From Atriophallophorus winterbourni (taxonomy: Eukaryota > Platyhelminthes > Trematoda > Plagiorchiida > Microphallidae): a stretch of 64,000 nt of DNA. Each line of letters starts with the position of its first letter. Position 1 is the stretch's first letter. The notes below the pieces were generated by a model. It made no database searches, had not been told where the DNA came from, and was given only the letters and a program-made list of their open reading frames with translations. This document shows positions 43,400-55,999 of the stretch, piece by piece. The stretch lies in the NCBI GenBank assembly GCA_013407085.1, contig JACCGJ010001620.1, positions 1 to 64,000 of the forward strand, in the 5' to 3' direction. The translations under genes and the position numbers were made by a program.

Positions 43400-44411
43400 T
43401 GAACGCTGAGAACTAGTTCACTTGAGTTGTGACTACATCTTTCTTGAACCACAGAGTCCAGGAATACACAGAGTATTGCAGGATCGGCCTACGGTATGTA
43501 TAAATGATCCGTGGGAATATCTTGAAAGACGAGTTCCCAACCATAAGTTTAAGGACAAATGCTACTTTTGTCAATGCAGTGGTTGTTTGAAGTGTTTTAA
43601 ACTGGAGCATATCCAGATATCAAAATCGTTTTCTTCATTTCACTTTACAAGGACATGTGAGTTATATCATGTATGTGAAATTGATTTGTTTCCCCGCATT
43701 CTTGAGATGGAATTTGGTTAAGTTAAAAGGTAGTTTGTTCTTCAACGACCAAATGTCGAAAGCATCAAGATCTTTCTGCAATAACACACAGTCTTCATGA
43801 CTATGAATGAAATTCCTGATATTGATTTCTTTCACTTATAACGACATGTTATAGCGAAAACGTTCAGATGTCTCATTGAGGTATACCAGAATAGGATGAT
43901 AGCAACAACTGAACCTTGGAGACCTCCGATCAGGCTTGCGATACCGTCAACACGCATTTGGATCATATGATTTATTAGGTAGTCAACAACTTCATAGTGA
44001 TAACAATTCTTTCCAGCTTCTGTAGTAGCATGCCGTGGTTGCTTCGAAGTAATGGTGGTAACAGATATGAAGTATCTGCCTTTTATCTACCGGTTGGCCC
44101 AGCGTTATCATTATATTAGATAAACAAGATTGATTCCGTCTAAATCCGCGCTGTTTTTCAGAAAATAACTGATTGCTTTTATAATGTATTATTTGTTCAT
44201 CAACATTATGACACGCAACAAGTTTGGAACTCACAAGTAACAGAGTTACGGGGCAATTTCTCATTTTGTAAATAGGAGTAATTATACCACGTTTCGTACC
44301 AGTAAGAATCACACCATTCATTAGTGTTAGAGGAAGCAAGTTTGTGAGTGATTTGTTTATATCAAGTGCGTATATTGCTTTCATGTGAGCGGAGTTATTT
44401 CGTCGCCACAA
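43400..44411 (-). mobile_element. CR1-like reverse-transcriptase remnant, minus strand
   Basis: High to low: GIITPIYKMRNCPVTLLLVS, KQRGFRRNQSCLSNIMIT, later a GLQGSVVAIILVYLNET-like palm remnant, then the thumb SSFKIFPRIIYTYRRPILQY. It is strongly decayed and is part of the unit B-specific block 43.1-47.1 kb. Confidence 0.65.
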
Positions 44412-44758
44412 CGAGACTTTCTCGTTTATGATGGGATAATGCGCGCGATCTGACTTATTTTGATTTCATGTCCTGTTGGACTGAAGGCAGGTGAGTAAAA
44501 CGTTGATAAAGCTGCGGTGGTTTTTGATGCAGTGGTTATTGGCTCAGTTAGTGTGTTCATGGGCGCAACTGATGGTTTCAACCATAGCATACGAATGAAA
44601 GTTAAACAAATCGTAAATTTAATGTATGCGTCTATGTGCTTCAAAGGAGGAGCAAACGTAATTCCAATTATGGCATTGATGGAGGATATTTCAACCGGAA
44701 ATATATGTTTCGGTAATTTGTTTTACAAATATACAAAAATACGAATCACTAAGGGATT
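44412..44758. other. No gene recognised
   Basis: Short open frames on both strands without recognisable motifs. Confidence 0.35.
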
Positions 44759-45170
44759 TCAGTAAACTGGGCCAACGCTGTATAATTCAACAGGTAAGAT
44801 CGTAACATTTGTTTGAAGATCATTTCCTTTGATGAGGAAACAATTTTTTGGCGTAAGCTGTTCCACAAAAAGAGTACACGTACTACGTAGCAGTTGTGGT
44901 GACAGTTTCATTGGGAATGTGGGATTTAAAGAGTCTTGTTGTGACTGTGGATCGGGAAATCGCAACAAATAGTGAAGAGATGTCTCAGTGTGTGGGACCC
45001 CGTATGGATTATTCGGTATGTCAGGATTAGATCAGCTGGGATGCATCTGCGCTCGAAGGTGCACAATCCAAGTCTAGTTAGTCACTGCTCAAAGGATAGA
45101 CTATGCAATCCAGTAACCATTTTCGTTGCCTTATGGTAAATCCTTTTCCATCCATTCTGTCTGAAAATTC
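44759..45170 (-). mobile_element. CR1-like C-terminal remnant, minus strand
   Basis: One minus frame reads VVRVLFLWNSLRQKIVSSS and FKQMLRSYLLNY, the WNSLP...FK..L C-terminus typical of CR1 reverse-transcriptase proteins. Confidence 0.55.
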
Positions 45171-45179
45171 ATCTGAGTA

Positions 45180-46250
45180 AGCCGAGTATGCTGCATGCAC
45201 GCTTATTGTGGGCCTCGAACTGCAGACTGTTTTTTTTTACAAATTTATGCACACCCAGATACCAAGAACTGTCTGCCACTCCGTCGACCGAGATTTGCTG
45301 TGCAGTGTGATGCTGGCGGATGGTATGCCGGAGAAACTTGTGCGCATGATGCAAGCGTACTATTCATTCACGCAGAGCCGCGTACGCGCATATGGAATGG
45401 TGTCCTCGACGTTCCCCATTAGGACTGGTGTATTGAAAGGGTGCTCTTTGTCCCCTGTGCTATACAACTTCGCGATCAATTGGACAATGAGGCAGGTGCT
45501 TTCAGATTACGCCGGTGTGATGCTGAGTCCGAGCGTATCGATTGCCGATTTGGAGTATGCCGTCGACATTGTAATCTTGGGGGATGATCCTGGAACGCTT
45601 CAGACGACCCTGGAACGCCTCAGCTCATTTGCGTCTATGCTGGGGCTACGAATCAAAACGCGCAAAACGAAGTATTTTACCACCGCCGCTGCACCTCATC
45701 CGCCTTTCAAGATTGATGGCTAGAACTGGGAGATGGTGAACACTTTTTGTTACCTTGGTTCGTCCGTACTACCGTCAGGCCAAGCCAGGGATGAGATACC
45801 GACCCGTGTACAAGCTGCGCGCACGGCGTTTTCGCGACTAAGTTGGGTTCTATTTAGCCGTAGATAAATCAGCCGACGTACAAAGCTGAGCGTATACAGA
45901 GCGGTGATTCGCCTAGTTCTAACTTATGGATGCGAGATGTGGCCTGTGCGGGTAGAGAATATGCGGAAACTAGAGGTTTCCGATCACTGGTTTCTCCGTC
46001 GCATCCTCAGTGTTCGATGGAATGATCGAGTAACGAACGACGAGGTTCGCCACCGTTGTTTTGATATCCCTCGCCAGAGCTCGATATTGCGAAAACACCG
46101 ACTGTGATAGTTTGGCCACATCCTGAGACGCTCGGACGCTGAAATAACCAGGGTGACACTATCGCTGACACGCTGCGCAGAATGGCGTTGTAGTAGCGGA
46201 GGACAAGTGAAGACTTGGCTTGCCACCGTGAGATCGGATGTGGAGCTGCT
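45180..46250 (+). mobile_element. RTE-like reverse-transcriptase C-terminal half, inactivated
   Basis: The plus strand reads SVDRDLLCSVMLADGMPEKLVRMMQAYY, FPIRTGVLKGCSLSPVLYN, then LEYAVDIVILGDD where the family has YADD, so the first catalytic Asp of the box is Val. It continues with LGLRIKTRKTKYF, a TAG (45721-45723), YLGSSVLPSG-like, LTYGCEMWPVR and RRILSVRWNDRVTNDEVRHRC, another stop, then WFGHILRRSDAE. The C-terminal domain with WNDRVTN is typical of RTE. The 5' two-thirds are missing. It is a different RTE lineage from 3342-6452. Confidence 0.8.
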
Positions 46251-46256
46251 TATTCA

Positions 46257-47600
46257 AAGTTATTCAAAGTTTTAATGGTCCAAAAAGTAAATACTTTACA
46301 GTAACCACAGATTAAAAATATAGGGAATTCATAAAAACAACACAAATGTTTTATACACAAGGAAGTCAGCACGTGTATTCAGGTGCAAGGTTGGGTTTAG
46401 TCAACATATACTTGTCAAGTTCAGCCTTGAACATGTTCAGGCTTGTTGCGCAAATGATATGTGGGGGCAGTGAGTTCCATAGAAAACAGACTCTGACAGC
46501 AAAGAAAAACCTTCGACAATTTGATCTGGATGCCGCACGTAAGACCGGACCTGGAATAAAATCTGCGCGGATCTCGATTCTAACCACCGAGCGTGGGTGG
46601 CTACAATCCGTGACGTCAACGAAGCCTACTTATCCTCCAGGAGGAGATAGTCGCACAGAAGTAAAAGTAAAGTAAGCATGTGACTGTCAAGTAGAATGTA
46701 AGAAAAAGGAAAGGGTATCACAAATTGCAACATTTGGCATTTGTGAAAGTTGGAGGCCAGCTTTTATTGTATTGAACACTGGTGCAGCTTATTAATTCTG
46801 CTTGTAAAACTAGGCAATCCTCAAGAGAGTTGATCTTCGTTCAAATTTTTACATCGTCAGCGAAAAGAACACATGTTTATATCGCACCAGTTTCGGCAGA
46901 TCATTTTAATTATAAAGAACAGTATTTGACCTAGTACTGATCCTTGTGGGAGACCGCTCGTGGCTTCAATAGTTCGGAAAATGTCGCCATCTATTCTGGC
47001 TTTCACTTTGCCTTCAAACAGATCACTTGCGAACCATATTAGTAGATTTCCAGTGACGCCAACATCCTGCAGCTACCAATGTAGTGTAAAGTGATCAACT
47101 CGATCGAAAATTTAGATATATCTAAGAAACAGGCATGCATGGCGTTCAGTCGTTTAAAGTCGTGAGCAAGTTCAACAAGCATGAGTGTTTTTTTCTGAAT
47201 CCATGTTGTGCCTGAGAAAGAATTTCATGGATTTCGGGGTGCTTGATAAGAGTTTCACACGCCAAACGTTCCGATACTTGAAAAACCAGTGAAAGGAGTG
47301 TCACTGGGCTGTAATTGGCCGGATCCGAATTACTGCTACCTTTGTACTTTGGTGTAATAACTACAGTTTTCCTGGTAGCTGGTATGATTCCATTATTTAG
47401 TGTGTGGTTAAATAATTCAGTTAGTGTGCCACAAAGCTCCAGCTTACATGACTTCAGAATAGCCGGTGTTATTCTGTCTTTTCCCTTGGATATTTTAACG
47501 TCTAGCCTGCATAAATGCATTCGCACTACCGTAGGATTCAAATATACATCACTTAAGCCTTCCTCCTCTATTAAAGCTGGCCATGTTGTTTACAGTGACA
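46257..47600 (-). mobile_element. CR1-like element X, reverse-transcriptase region (unit B)
   Basis: High to low: LDVKISKGKDRITPAILKSC, LELCGTLTELFNHTLNN, SNSDPANYSPVTLLSL and QAQHGFRKKHSCLLNLLTTLND; then in other frames DGDIFRTIEATSGLPQGSVLGQIL with a damaged FADD (FRDDVKI); finally VRVCFLWNSLPPHIICATSL and FKAELDKYMLTKPNLAP. It ends in TTATTCAAAG doubled (46251-46270), probably its tail. The N-terminal half matches 14872-15450 in unit A; the 3' half has been lost there. Confidence 0.8.
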
Positions 47601-48019
47601 CATCCTGTGGACAAAAGACTTAAGCATAAAATGTTGTTTCTTTGTATCGCTGACTTTATTTGTCAATCTGTCCGCTGACTGAGCAGGAAAACTCCTTGTT
47701 TAACCACAGTCGTGCTGTTTACGATCGTGTACATTGTCTTAGATGTCATTCCATCTGACCTATCAGTAGCCAATGGTGATATTGCTTGTATACACGAATT
47801 AAGGACGTCAATATGTTTCGAACATTTCGAATATGCTCCCACAATAAGTCTATTCGAGTGATCCTATGTGTAGCACATGCCGAGTTTCGCAGTCAATTCA
47901 ATTTAGGTGTGGCTGCGGAGTTTGAAACACAAATGTTCTAGATTTTCTTTTTTTGATCATTGGCTGCGATTTTGTTCCGCAAACACAGCACATTTGTGTA
48001 TAAACAGTTAACACTGGTT
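47601..48019. other. Decayed CR1 sequence between elements, no frame
   Basis: Partly collinear with 15450-16135 in unit A (shared ends 'aaaatgttgttt' and 'tttgtgtataaacagttaacac'), with a deletion. No coding signal. Confidence 0.4.
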
Positions 48020-48911
48020 CGACAGAGTTGATCACAATTTACTGTTGAACAGGCTAAGGAAACACGGTGTTGTTGGAAGACTATACGAATTGCTAAGAGA
48101 TTACCTCAGCAACAGACACATCCGAGTTCGTGTGGACGTCCTATTATCGCCTAGTTCTAACTTATGGATGCTAGGCGATGTCACTAGCGGAGTTCTACAA
48201 GGCTCAGTGCTTGTACCAATACTGTGTCTAGTCCATATCAACGATATACCAATACCAAATGATAGTAAGATGGTTTTGTTTGCTGACGATATAAAAGTAT
48301 GGAGGCAAATCAGAAATGCTGACGATTGTATCTTGCTGCAAAACGATTTGAGTGCTTTGTTCAACTGGTCATCTGAAAATAAACTGTCATTGAATATGCA
48401 AAAGTCGAAGATGATTCAGATTGGTCGTGACCTTGGCTCCTTTCCTATCCATACAAGCTTGGCGACATTACACTGGAGTACAAAGAAGAAAAGGACCTCA
48501 GTGTCTGGATTTGCGGCAGTTTGAAAAATGGTCTACAATGCGAAACCGTTTACAAAAGCGCGTCTCGGCTGCTGTGCATGTTACGGCAGATATTTGGACG
48601 TTTTTCCCCGGGGTGTTTTCCTCCCATTATGAATACATATATACACCCGGTTCAAGATTATGCCGCACAAGCCACCATGGCTCCAAAAAGACATCTTACT
48701 TCTGGATCGTGTATACCGTAGAGCTTCTAAGCTTGTCATTGGACACGAAAATATGCCATCCGCCGGGCGACTCAGACGACCTTCAGATTTGATAAGCTCA
48801 AATAGTTTATCTATATTCAAATCAAAACTTGACGATTATATGATAGCTAATCCGAATTTTGCCCCAAACTATTAATAAACTATCATCGTCCCATTGATTT
48901 TGATTTCATTT

Positions 48912-48957
<46 letters not shown>

Positions 48958-49029
48958 ACCTATAGTTCCACTCTGTGGTTATTGTAAAGTTAATTGCTTT
49001 TTCAACCATAAATCTTGAATCTTGAATCT
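48020..49029 (+). mobile_element. CR1-like element, 5'-truncated, FADD intact
   Basis: Inserted into element X between 'aacactggtt' and 'ggtttcggtatg'; a short TGGTT duplication flanks it, and unit A has the empty site at about 16141. It encodes FDRVDHNLLLNRLRKHGVVG, TSGVLQGSVLVPILCLVHIND, MVLFADDIKVWRQIRNADDC and KLSLNMQKSKMIQIGR in one open frame, then shifts. The C-terminus and 3' UTR include a TA microsatellite (48911-48953). It ends in CATAAATCTTGAATCTTGAAT, the same tail as the CR1 at 37870-42205, so the two belong to one family. Confidence 0.87.
48911..48953. repeat. (TA)n microsatellite
   Basis: About twenty TA units in the 3' UTR of the CR1 at 48020-49029. Confidence 0.9.
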
Positions 49030-49030
49030 T

Positions 49031-49298
49031 GGTTTCGGTATGTGACGATAATATGTGGATGAAGTCTATTGGTCGACACTCTGAGAGCTAGACCTATGTG
49101 GATCTTTGAAACCTCTTCTAATTTTGAGTTTTCAGTGTGTTTGCACGGCAATGCTTCAGCTTGTGTTTCTGAGACTGCCTTTAAAGTGCTGAGTCTGACG
49201 TCACTAGGGATATTTTTTCTGTGTAGTCACCAAGTATGTCTGATGGAGTCTCTCATGGCGTGGGTTAGAAAGATGAGTTTCCAAAGAGGTGGTCCATG
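49031..49298 (-). mobile_element. CR1-like element X segment, first copy of a long flank duplication
   Basis: Matches 53434-53765 in the same orientation; unit A has one version at 16141-16350. No open frame. Confidence 0.55.
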
Positions 49299-49440
49299 AC
49301 ACACACAGCACGACCGGTTTGGTGCTCTTTGCATTCATCATGTAGGGACAGTCGGGTCAGGATACGCACGCATTTGAAACAGTGGAAGAATGATAAACAA
49401 GTTATGCTTGTATGCCACTGTTGGATAAGATGTTCAAATG
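49299..49440 (-). repeat. Smα-like repeat with degenerate hammerhead, copy 3
   Basis: On the minus strand: ATGATGA (49335-49341 plus coordinates), stem ATGC/GCAC with AAAGA loop, CAAAC, then ACCGGT-C-GTG. Stem III palindrome and a GUC cleavage triplet are intact, but C3 and G12 are changed. It matches 26262-26405 in reverse. Confidence 0.58.
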
Positions 49441-50400
49441 TTGTTCTTCGTTTATGCATCAGCCAAAGTGCAAATGTCGACATTCCTCCAGCCGCTTGTT
49501 TTTGGGGTGATTCTGTAGTCCAGTAGGATACAAGGCAAAGCAGTATTCATACACTTATCCCCCTCCAGGTTTATCATCGATCTGTTGAATATGTCAACGA
49601 ATCGTTTTAAGTGATAATTTGATTGCGGATAATATGGATATGTTTTATGCTACTTTGTTGACCGAACTGCAAGAATCTCGCGGACCTGAATTGACTCCCG
49701 TAGTTTGTGACTAAAGTCTCCGGCCAGCTGTATCTTGGAGAGATTTCTTGGACTTTCTTAATTGTTGACCTGATTGTTGTGCTTGTCATGAGAAACACCT
49801 CCGGTCATTTGCTTTATCAGTCTACCATTAGAAAATAGGATGTTCCAACGAAGGGTTCAGAAATATCGAGATGGATCCCTTACAGGGCTAAATTTGTGGT
49901 CGGTCATGAATGTAGTTCGCATTTCGTCGGCGATTTTCAGTTCGTTTGAAATCTGTAACATGAACAAGTGATAGTCTCAAAATGCGAGTCCATAAACGAC
50001 CAATAGACGAAACATCAGGTCAGGGACTTCATTCGGTTCTTTCAAAGTGTTTCAAAACCTCAGTTTGTAATGTTTGGGGGATAACCACACGATTCGCAAA
50101 TAGTAGGCGTTCGTCCACAGTAGACAATTCATGACGACGCTTCCGAAATCTTTGGAGCTCAGCATCTTTGACGGTTTTGGTGTCAGCTGGATCTGTGTCC
50201 TTAGCACACTCGGTGGAGTAAAGGGTCCTCTAGTGGTGCATGTTATCTGGTTTGCTCAGTGATGTATCTGCGACTACACATCTGATATCTAGCTCCAAAT
50301 TTGTTTGGGCCACAGTTTATTCCTCCTTTTTGTTTACTTTCCTATCAAACGTGAGAGAGCATCGACTTGGCCAATTGTTCATTTCGAAATGTATTTAATA
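49441..50400 (-). mobile_element. Ty3/gypsy-like integrase fragment, copy in unit B insert
   Basis: The minus strand at 49607-49798 reads TTIRSTIKKVQEISPRYSWPETLVTNYGSQFRS, an integrase core with the Asp of V-T-D replaced by Asn. Toward 50.2 kb come the zinc-finger leader (RVVIPQTLQTEV-like) and DTDPADTKTVKDAELQRFRK. It parallels 27.0-27.95 kb. Frames are broken. Confidence 0.7.
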
Positions 50401-51100
50401 TCGATAATGGTTGTAAACACTGTTAAAACTTTAAGCCGATTAGTGAGTCGAGATTTTTTTCACTTGTTATGAGTTTGTGTCCAAGTTCCAAACAATCAAT
50501 TTATTCGGACAGTTTTATCGCTGAAGAGCAGCACCCTTTAACAAAAGTTACACATACTTGGGGAATTGTCTTAATTTGCCTGAATTCTCGACTAATTCTT
50601 TAGTTTCAAACAAGCTTCAATAATCATATGTGGTAAAATTATGGTTCGTTATAATGTATATCAGAAATGCGATAATTCAAGGCGACATTGCTTCTAATTT
50701 CTACTTGCTGCACTCCAATATAGACATCTTACATTTTTATCCCGGTTTTTAGAGGCATTTCATATTTGAGACCATTAAATCAACATTACATGAATGCAAA
50801 CCGAGAAAATTTGGACCTACCGACAGGCATTGCAATTCAGATGTACTGTGTCATGGACGCCATTACAATTTCAATAGTTTTCATGTCAATAAATGTGATT
50901 GGTTGATACGAGTCCGGGTTATGATTTGTACCAATCGTATTAATGTGCTGTGCTTACTAAAATCAACCAACACCATTGGTTACACATTAGTAACACCTTA
51001 GGAGAATATTCTACATTAAATATAACATTGAGTGTACTCAGAACTCAGAAAGTCATATGGTAGAAAAAGCTGTAATACTAACAATAACCATAGGATGACA
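50401..51100. other. AT-rich stretch, nothing recognised
   Basis: No open frame above background, no repeat shared with the rest of the window. Confidence 0.4.
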
Positions 51101-52310
51101 GGTACATGAGTAATATTACAAAATCTCTTAAGAATCAACAGCGACAGTCACATAAGGCATGGTTCGTCATATACTCATTGAGTTTGGTAACGAAAACCTC
51201 AACAGATTCCGAGCGTGTGAACACTTCAGGGAAAATATTTCAAGTTAAACAAATTCTCACCGATAAAAACTTACGATGAATATCCAATCGTGAATGCGGA
51301 ATGTTTAAAGCCTTTGAATGATTCCGTGTTCGAGTAAGGGTTAAGAAAGTGTTTAAGGGGATGGTTTTAGTATGAAAGATTTTGAATAACAACAGGAGGT
51401 TTCTCCGTATCAGTCGTTGGGAAAAATCGTATAGATTTAATTTTAACATTCATTATTTGAATATTCTCTTTAGAATATTCAAGATACGCAGGATTTATTG
51501 TACACTGTTCGGCAATGATTTTAAAGTGAAAGGTTAAACGAAATCAAGATATCGAGATCCTATTTTGCGTTGGTCCAGACGAGATCTTGCATACCAAGCT
51601 GATACGTGTCGTTCAGAGATTTTTCGAGCTGCAGCATTTTACATTTCACAGGGTTAAATGGTCACTTATTTGTCTCGGATGAACAAAATTAGGTGCTCAG
51701 ATCCCGTTGTAATGCCATTCAGTCATTAACAGACCTGACACGTTTCCATATTATAATATCATCTGCAAAAATTATTAATTTACATATAATATCCTCTAAT
51801 ATATCGTTCATATACACCAAGAATAGAAGAGGTCAAAACACCGAGGCTTGAGGAACTCCAATTGTGAAGTATATTCTTCTAGAGAAGGTGCTTCCAACAC
51901 GAACTTGGACTTGTCTATCTGTAAGATAGTCCTTTTCTCCAAGTCAACAACATTACCGTTATTCCATAAGCTTTCGATTTTTAATTAGAATGTTATGGTT
52001 GACTCTATCGAAAGCTTTAGAAATGTGGATGTAGCGACTATGTAGAGCCTCACAATCGTCTACTGCCTTGGCCCAATCCCCGAGCGTTGTAAGAAGGTTA
52101 GATAAACAGCAACGATTTCTTCAAAAACCCTGCTGTGCTGCGGTTAAAATATTTTTGTTTTCCAATTGTTCTCTTGTGCGCGCAATCAAAATTCGTTCAA
52201 TCACCGGAAGTAGCTTTACCGGTCTATAGTTTGTTGTGTCCGAACGGCTACCTGCTTTCTTAATAGGAGCTATCTTTTCCTTTTCCATCTTACAAAATAA
52301 AAATTTAATT
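51101..52310 (-). mobile_element. CR1-like reverse-transcriptase region, minus strand
   Basis: High to low: a KKAGSRSDTTNYRPVKLLPV start, QQGF followed by a stop, RNRCCLSNLLTTLGDWAKAVD, HISKAFDRVNHNILIK, IGVPQASVF, PLLFLVYMNDI, LIIFADDIIIWKRVRSVND and the C-terminus DFSQRLIRRNLLLLFKIFHT, NIPHSRLDIHRKFLSVRICL. The FADD box is intact; several stops lie elsewhere. It is related to, but diverged from, 29100-29540. Confidence 0.75.
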
Positions 52311-52514
52311 TTTTGTCATGCACCGTGTTTTTCCACAATTATTATACTGACATATGATTGCGAAATTTATAGCGTAATTGGAGTTACTTATGCTGAAGAA
52401 CGTCATTTGAAATAACGTACATTTAATTTCACTTTTCGTATATTTTTTCATTATATTCAGGGCATAATCTTTCAGCTGAAATATATGCTTTCAAATTAAA
52501 AATCCTTGAATTCA

Positions 52515-52735
52515 TCCAATTCTAAACAATGAATGACAACCGGTTATAGTTCAGAAGCCATTGAATTTCGCAGATGAGTCGAACAAGGATGCGTTCTTGA
52601 TCCTACTGTGTTAGGTATTTTCTTTGCTATATCTCTGAAACACACTTTAAAGACGAGGATAGAAAGTGTTCCAATACGCACGTGGTGTTGGCAAGCTTTT
52701 CAAACTAAACCGGCTAAGAGCACAAAGCAAGGTAC
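52515..52735 (+). mobile_element. RTE-like palm fragment
   Basis: The plus strand reads a QGCVLDPTVLGIFFAISLKHTLKTRIES line, homologous to VKQQCVLDPTLFGIFFALLL in the RTE at 3342-5696. Short and broken. Confidence 0.6.
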
Positions 52736-52739
52736 GGGA

Positions 52740-53000
52740 AATGCTAATTCGTGGCCGGCATCCAGTTGCTTGACTTACTTGAGTTATTCCTGTGAAATCC
52801 TGTTGGAGCATAGGGCTGCAACAACGCCACGCCAGCGAACTCTGTTTTGGGCTGCTATCCTCAGCTGAGTCCATGTCATTCCGGCATCCTTCGCTTCACT
52901 CACGACTGATCTTCTCCACGATTGCTTGGGTCGTCCAACTTTCCTTTTACCTTGTGGATTCAGTCTTAGTGCTTGCTAGTGACGTTATCAGCGGTTTGCG
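52740..53000 (-). mobile_element. RTE-like C-terminal fragment
   Basis: The minus strand reads NPQGKRKVGRPKQSWRRSVV, then TWTQLRIAAQNRVRWRGVV, the RPKxxWRR ... W..L ... NRxRW pattern that closes many RTE-type proteins. It lies head to head with the palm fragment at 52515-52735. Confidence 0.65.
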
Positions 53001-53011
53001 GAGTGGTTGAC

Positions 53012-53433
53012 CTATCCACCCCATTTCTTTCTTGAGTCCTGATCAACGGGGTTTAGGGGTTGGTTTATACGCCATAGCGGTCTGTTTTGAAATTTCTCAG
53101 GCCACCTGATGATTAAGAATGTGGCGCAAGCACTTGTGAACAATGTTTGTATTTGTTGGTGATGTTGTGGGTTAAACCGCCAGTTCGGACCGTAGAGGAG
53201 GACTGCTTTAAGGTTGGTGTGGTAATACATAGAGATTCCACCACCAGTTTTTGGAGGTCTCGTCGAAGTAGGATCATTTTGGGAATTGCCAGTTTGCAAA
53301 ACATCACCTGATAATGGAACCACATCTCGGTTACAGCGATAATGTCAGCATAAAACTGATTGCTGAAATGAGCTTATTCATCTATTTTTTCCCGCAAATA
53401 CATTACATTTGTGTATAAACAGTTAACACTGGT
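53012..53433 (-). mobile_element. CR1-like element X, endonuclease region (unit B)
   Basis: Minus strand EMWFHYQVMFCKLAIPKMIL, then shifted LGGGISMYYHTNLKAVLLYG, with the TExW and GGG motifs of a CR1 endonuclease. Confidence 0.65.
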
Positions 53434-54200
53434 TTTGGTATGTGACGAAGATATGCGGATGATGTCTGCTGGTCCTAGATTTGTGAACCGGACCTATGTG
53501 GATATTTGAAACGTCTTCCTAGTATGAGTTTTCAGTGTCTTTGTACGGAAATGCTTCAGCTCGTGTTTCTAAGACTGCCTTGAAACTGCTTACTATGACG
53601 TCACTAGGGATATTTTTCTGTGTAGTCCAATGCTTCCAATATAGTCGGTTGTGCTAAACTTTGTGAATATTTCAAAGGACTTGGTACTGATGAGTAGTCT
53701 CAAAACATATTAACCAAGTATGTTTGATGGAGTCTCTCATGGCGTTGGTTACAAAAGGTGGTCCATCACCTTCGTAATTTGATGACCCGGGTATCCTGAA
53801 GTTATTTACAAAAACACACTACTGCGCTCGAATTGTTCCATTGAACTAAAGCCACTGTTTTTAGTCGTGTCTTTCGTATTGACATCCTGTGGAACTCCTA
53901 AAAGGAATAGACTGCCCTCGTTGCTATTCATACGAACATCGAGCCATCCCTCTCTTTTCCACCTGAGTATGTTGGCGTCGATTCGTGTATTGTACTCCGG
54001 TTAACTCACGTAGTAAGTACGATTTCAAACGAACAGTTTCCATATCCTTCTCACTGCTTAATGCTGGATTTGAATCCGATGTTTCAGCTGAACTTGGTCT
54101 TTGTAACCTTTTAATGTAAGAGAAGTTTAAGTCGAGCATGCCGTTGACGGTCGGTTTTCATAAGGGTTGAGTCTTGATGATGAGAAGTCATTCCTGCAGA
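53434..54200 (-). mobile_element. CR1-like element X, ORF1 C-terminal region (unit B)
   Basis: Begins with the second copy of the flank duplication (53434-53765). At 53924-54139 the minus strand reads SNPALSSEKDMETVRLKSYL, the RRM-like end of ORF1. Confidence 0.6.
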
Positions 54201-55985
54201 ATTATAACAGTTGAGCGTTCGCGTGGAATGATCCGCGGAGATGTATATTTTGTGTGGTTTGTATTGCAGATTATATTTTCGGTAGTTGTACCGGCAAATT
54301 CAGAGTTTTGAGCTTTAATTAGTGTTTCAAATGATGTCTACAATGTTTTTAGCTGAGCTCTAAAATTAACATGCGTCATATTGCTCGACACTTGACGAAG
54401 CACGCTGATTCGTTTCAATTTGGTCGACAAGTTTTATAGACGCCATGAATGTTTGCATCATTTGTATCGACATCGCCTCCGCGGTCAATAATTTTTCATA
54501 TTTTGTTTCGAATGACAAGTATGTTCATTTTGTTCCGCATTAGACGGTTTGTTTTTCAGGTCTCTGATGGTGGGTTTTGTTGGAGCTGACGCGAAGCAAA
54601 ATTTCGTACCTTTAAACCCTTAGGAGATGGGCTCTTTTTTGGAAATCGAGTTTTTTTCATGAGTTATTAAAGAGAATCAAGTAGCTCATTTCGGTTAAAT
54701 TCTTGATATGAGTTATTGACAATAGTCATAACGCTTGTACTTTGGTGGTCTCCGGTTTGCAGTTAATCGCGTTTCAAATAGCATCTCTGAAACCTTTATA
54801 TCGACCCGTCTTACTGTTTTACTGGCAATAGTTATTCGCACAGCTTCAAACAGATAGTCAAACTGGATGACGCCGTGATCGCTTAGTCCGAGAAGACTTC
54901 CGTAAGCAACGTTATTAATTTCGTGTTCATCGTTTATCAAAACAAATTTTAGGTTAGATGGTACATCGGTTCCGCGTTATCGGATATTGCATGAATTGTG
55001 GTTATCAAAAGCAATGTCGTCTAACAAATCAATGAATGCGCGTTAATGAGAGTATTCTGGATTAATGGTATTGCTCTACAGATTCAGTAAATTAAAGTCA
55101 CCCACAATTAAAAATCCACAATTATGTCGAGTAGGATCAACTTGTATACTGCTCTCAAGATAGTGTCTTCACCGTTGTCAACTCGTAGTGAGAACCAGAT
55201 TGTATCCCGTAACACGAAATCTGGATCCGTGGTCTAAAGGCAGAGATGATTTTGGTTGTAGTACAATGGAAATCCTGCTCTTCTCGTTTCACGCACTTTG
55301 TGAATAAATGACGTGCCGGGTAATTCTAGTTCACTATTATTTTGCTGAGGTTGTGACCACCTATGGTAAGTTCACCGATTTAGTTACCGAAATATTGTGC
55401 ATTAGGTAAAACGCATTCATAGTCGTTTTTCTCAGCAAGGTTGCGAGTGGGAAAATGGATGTGTGGTGTGCAGGATACCTGTTACGTCGACTCCTCTGCA
55501 GTCGGCATTCGAGTATTTTGCTAGCAATTAATTCTGGAAATTTTTGCATTGTACTTTTAAAGAACATTTATCAGTAGCTGCGTTTGCTGATCAGTGACTG
55601 ATGAACATGTGCTACTGTTTGCGCCGTACTGCTTTATCAGTTGTTTCATCAGCTTCTAGAAGGCTCAAATGAATGAAAATTCTGCCGTCCCTGTGTTCGG
55701 GGTGTATCTAAAACGGGCACGTCAGCACAGGTTCTTACAGTGGCCAGTTAACCCATCTTATGAACGAGAAAAGCGGATACTAATTTGTATTCCAAATCCT
55801 TTTTACAACTGACCGTAGTTTCATGATGTGTTGGCTCATCCAGATTTAGTGAATTAGCTTCAGGTTGATTTAATCGGTTCCAAGGACATGCTGCACCGCT
55901 TACCGGTTCAGAGCAAGCCAAGCACTCTGCGCGGACGATCCCTCTTTACCGTTTTCATTTGCAATGAGGTCAAAAAGATTGTGTG
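54201..55985 (-). mobile_element. CR1-like element Y, endonuclease and ORF1 remains (unit B)
   Basis: 54713-54940 on the minus strand reads LLGLSDHGVIQFDYLFEAVR, the SDH end of the endonuclease. 54.9-55.3 kb holds its decayed core, and 55.4-55.98 kb the ORF1 remains. Collinear with 18.25-19.45 kb. Confidence 0.6.
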
Positions 55986-55999
55986 ACATGTGACGAGTT

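Noticed and set aside
44426..44765. Possible host gene with frames of 72-82 codons on both strands
   Set aside because: No motif, no splice-site support and no conservation with unit A; surrounded by CR1 remains.
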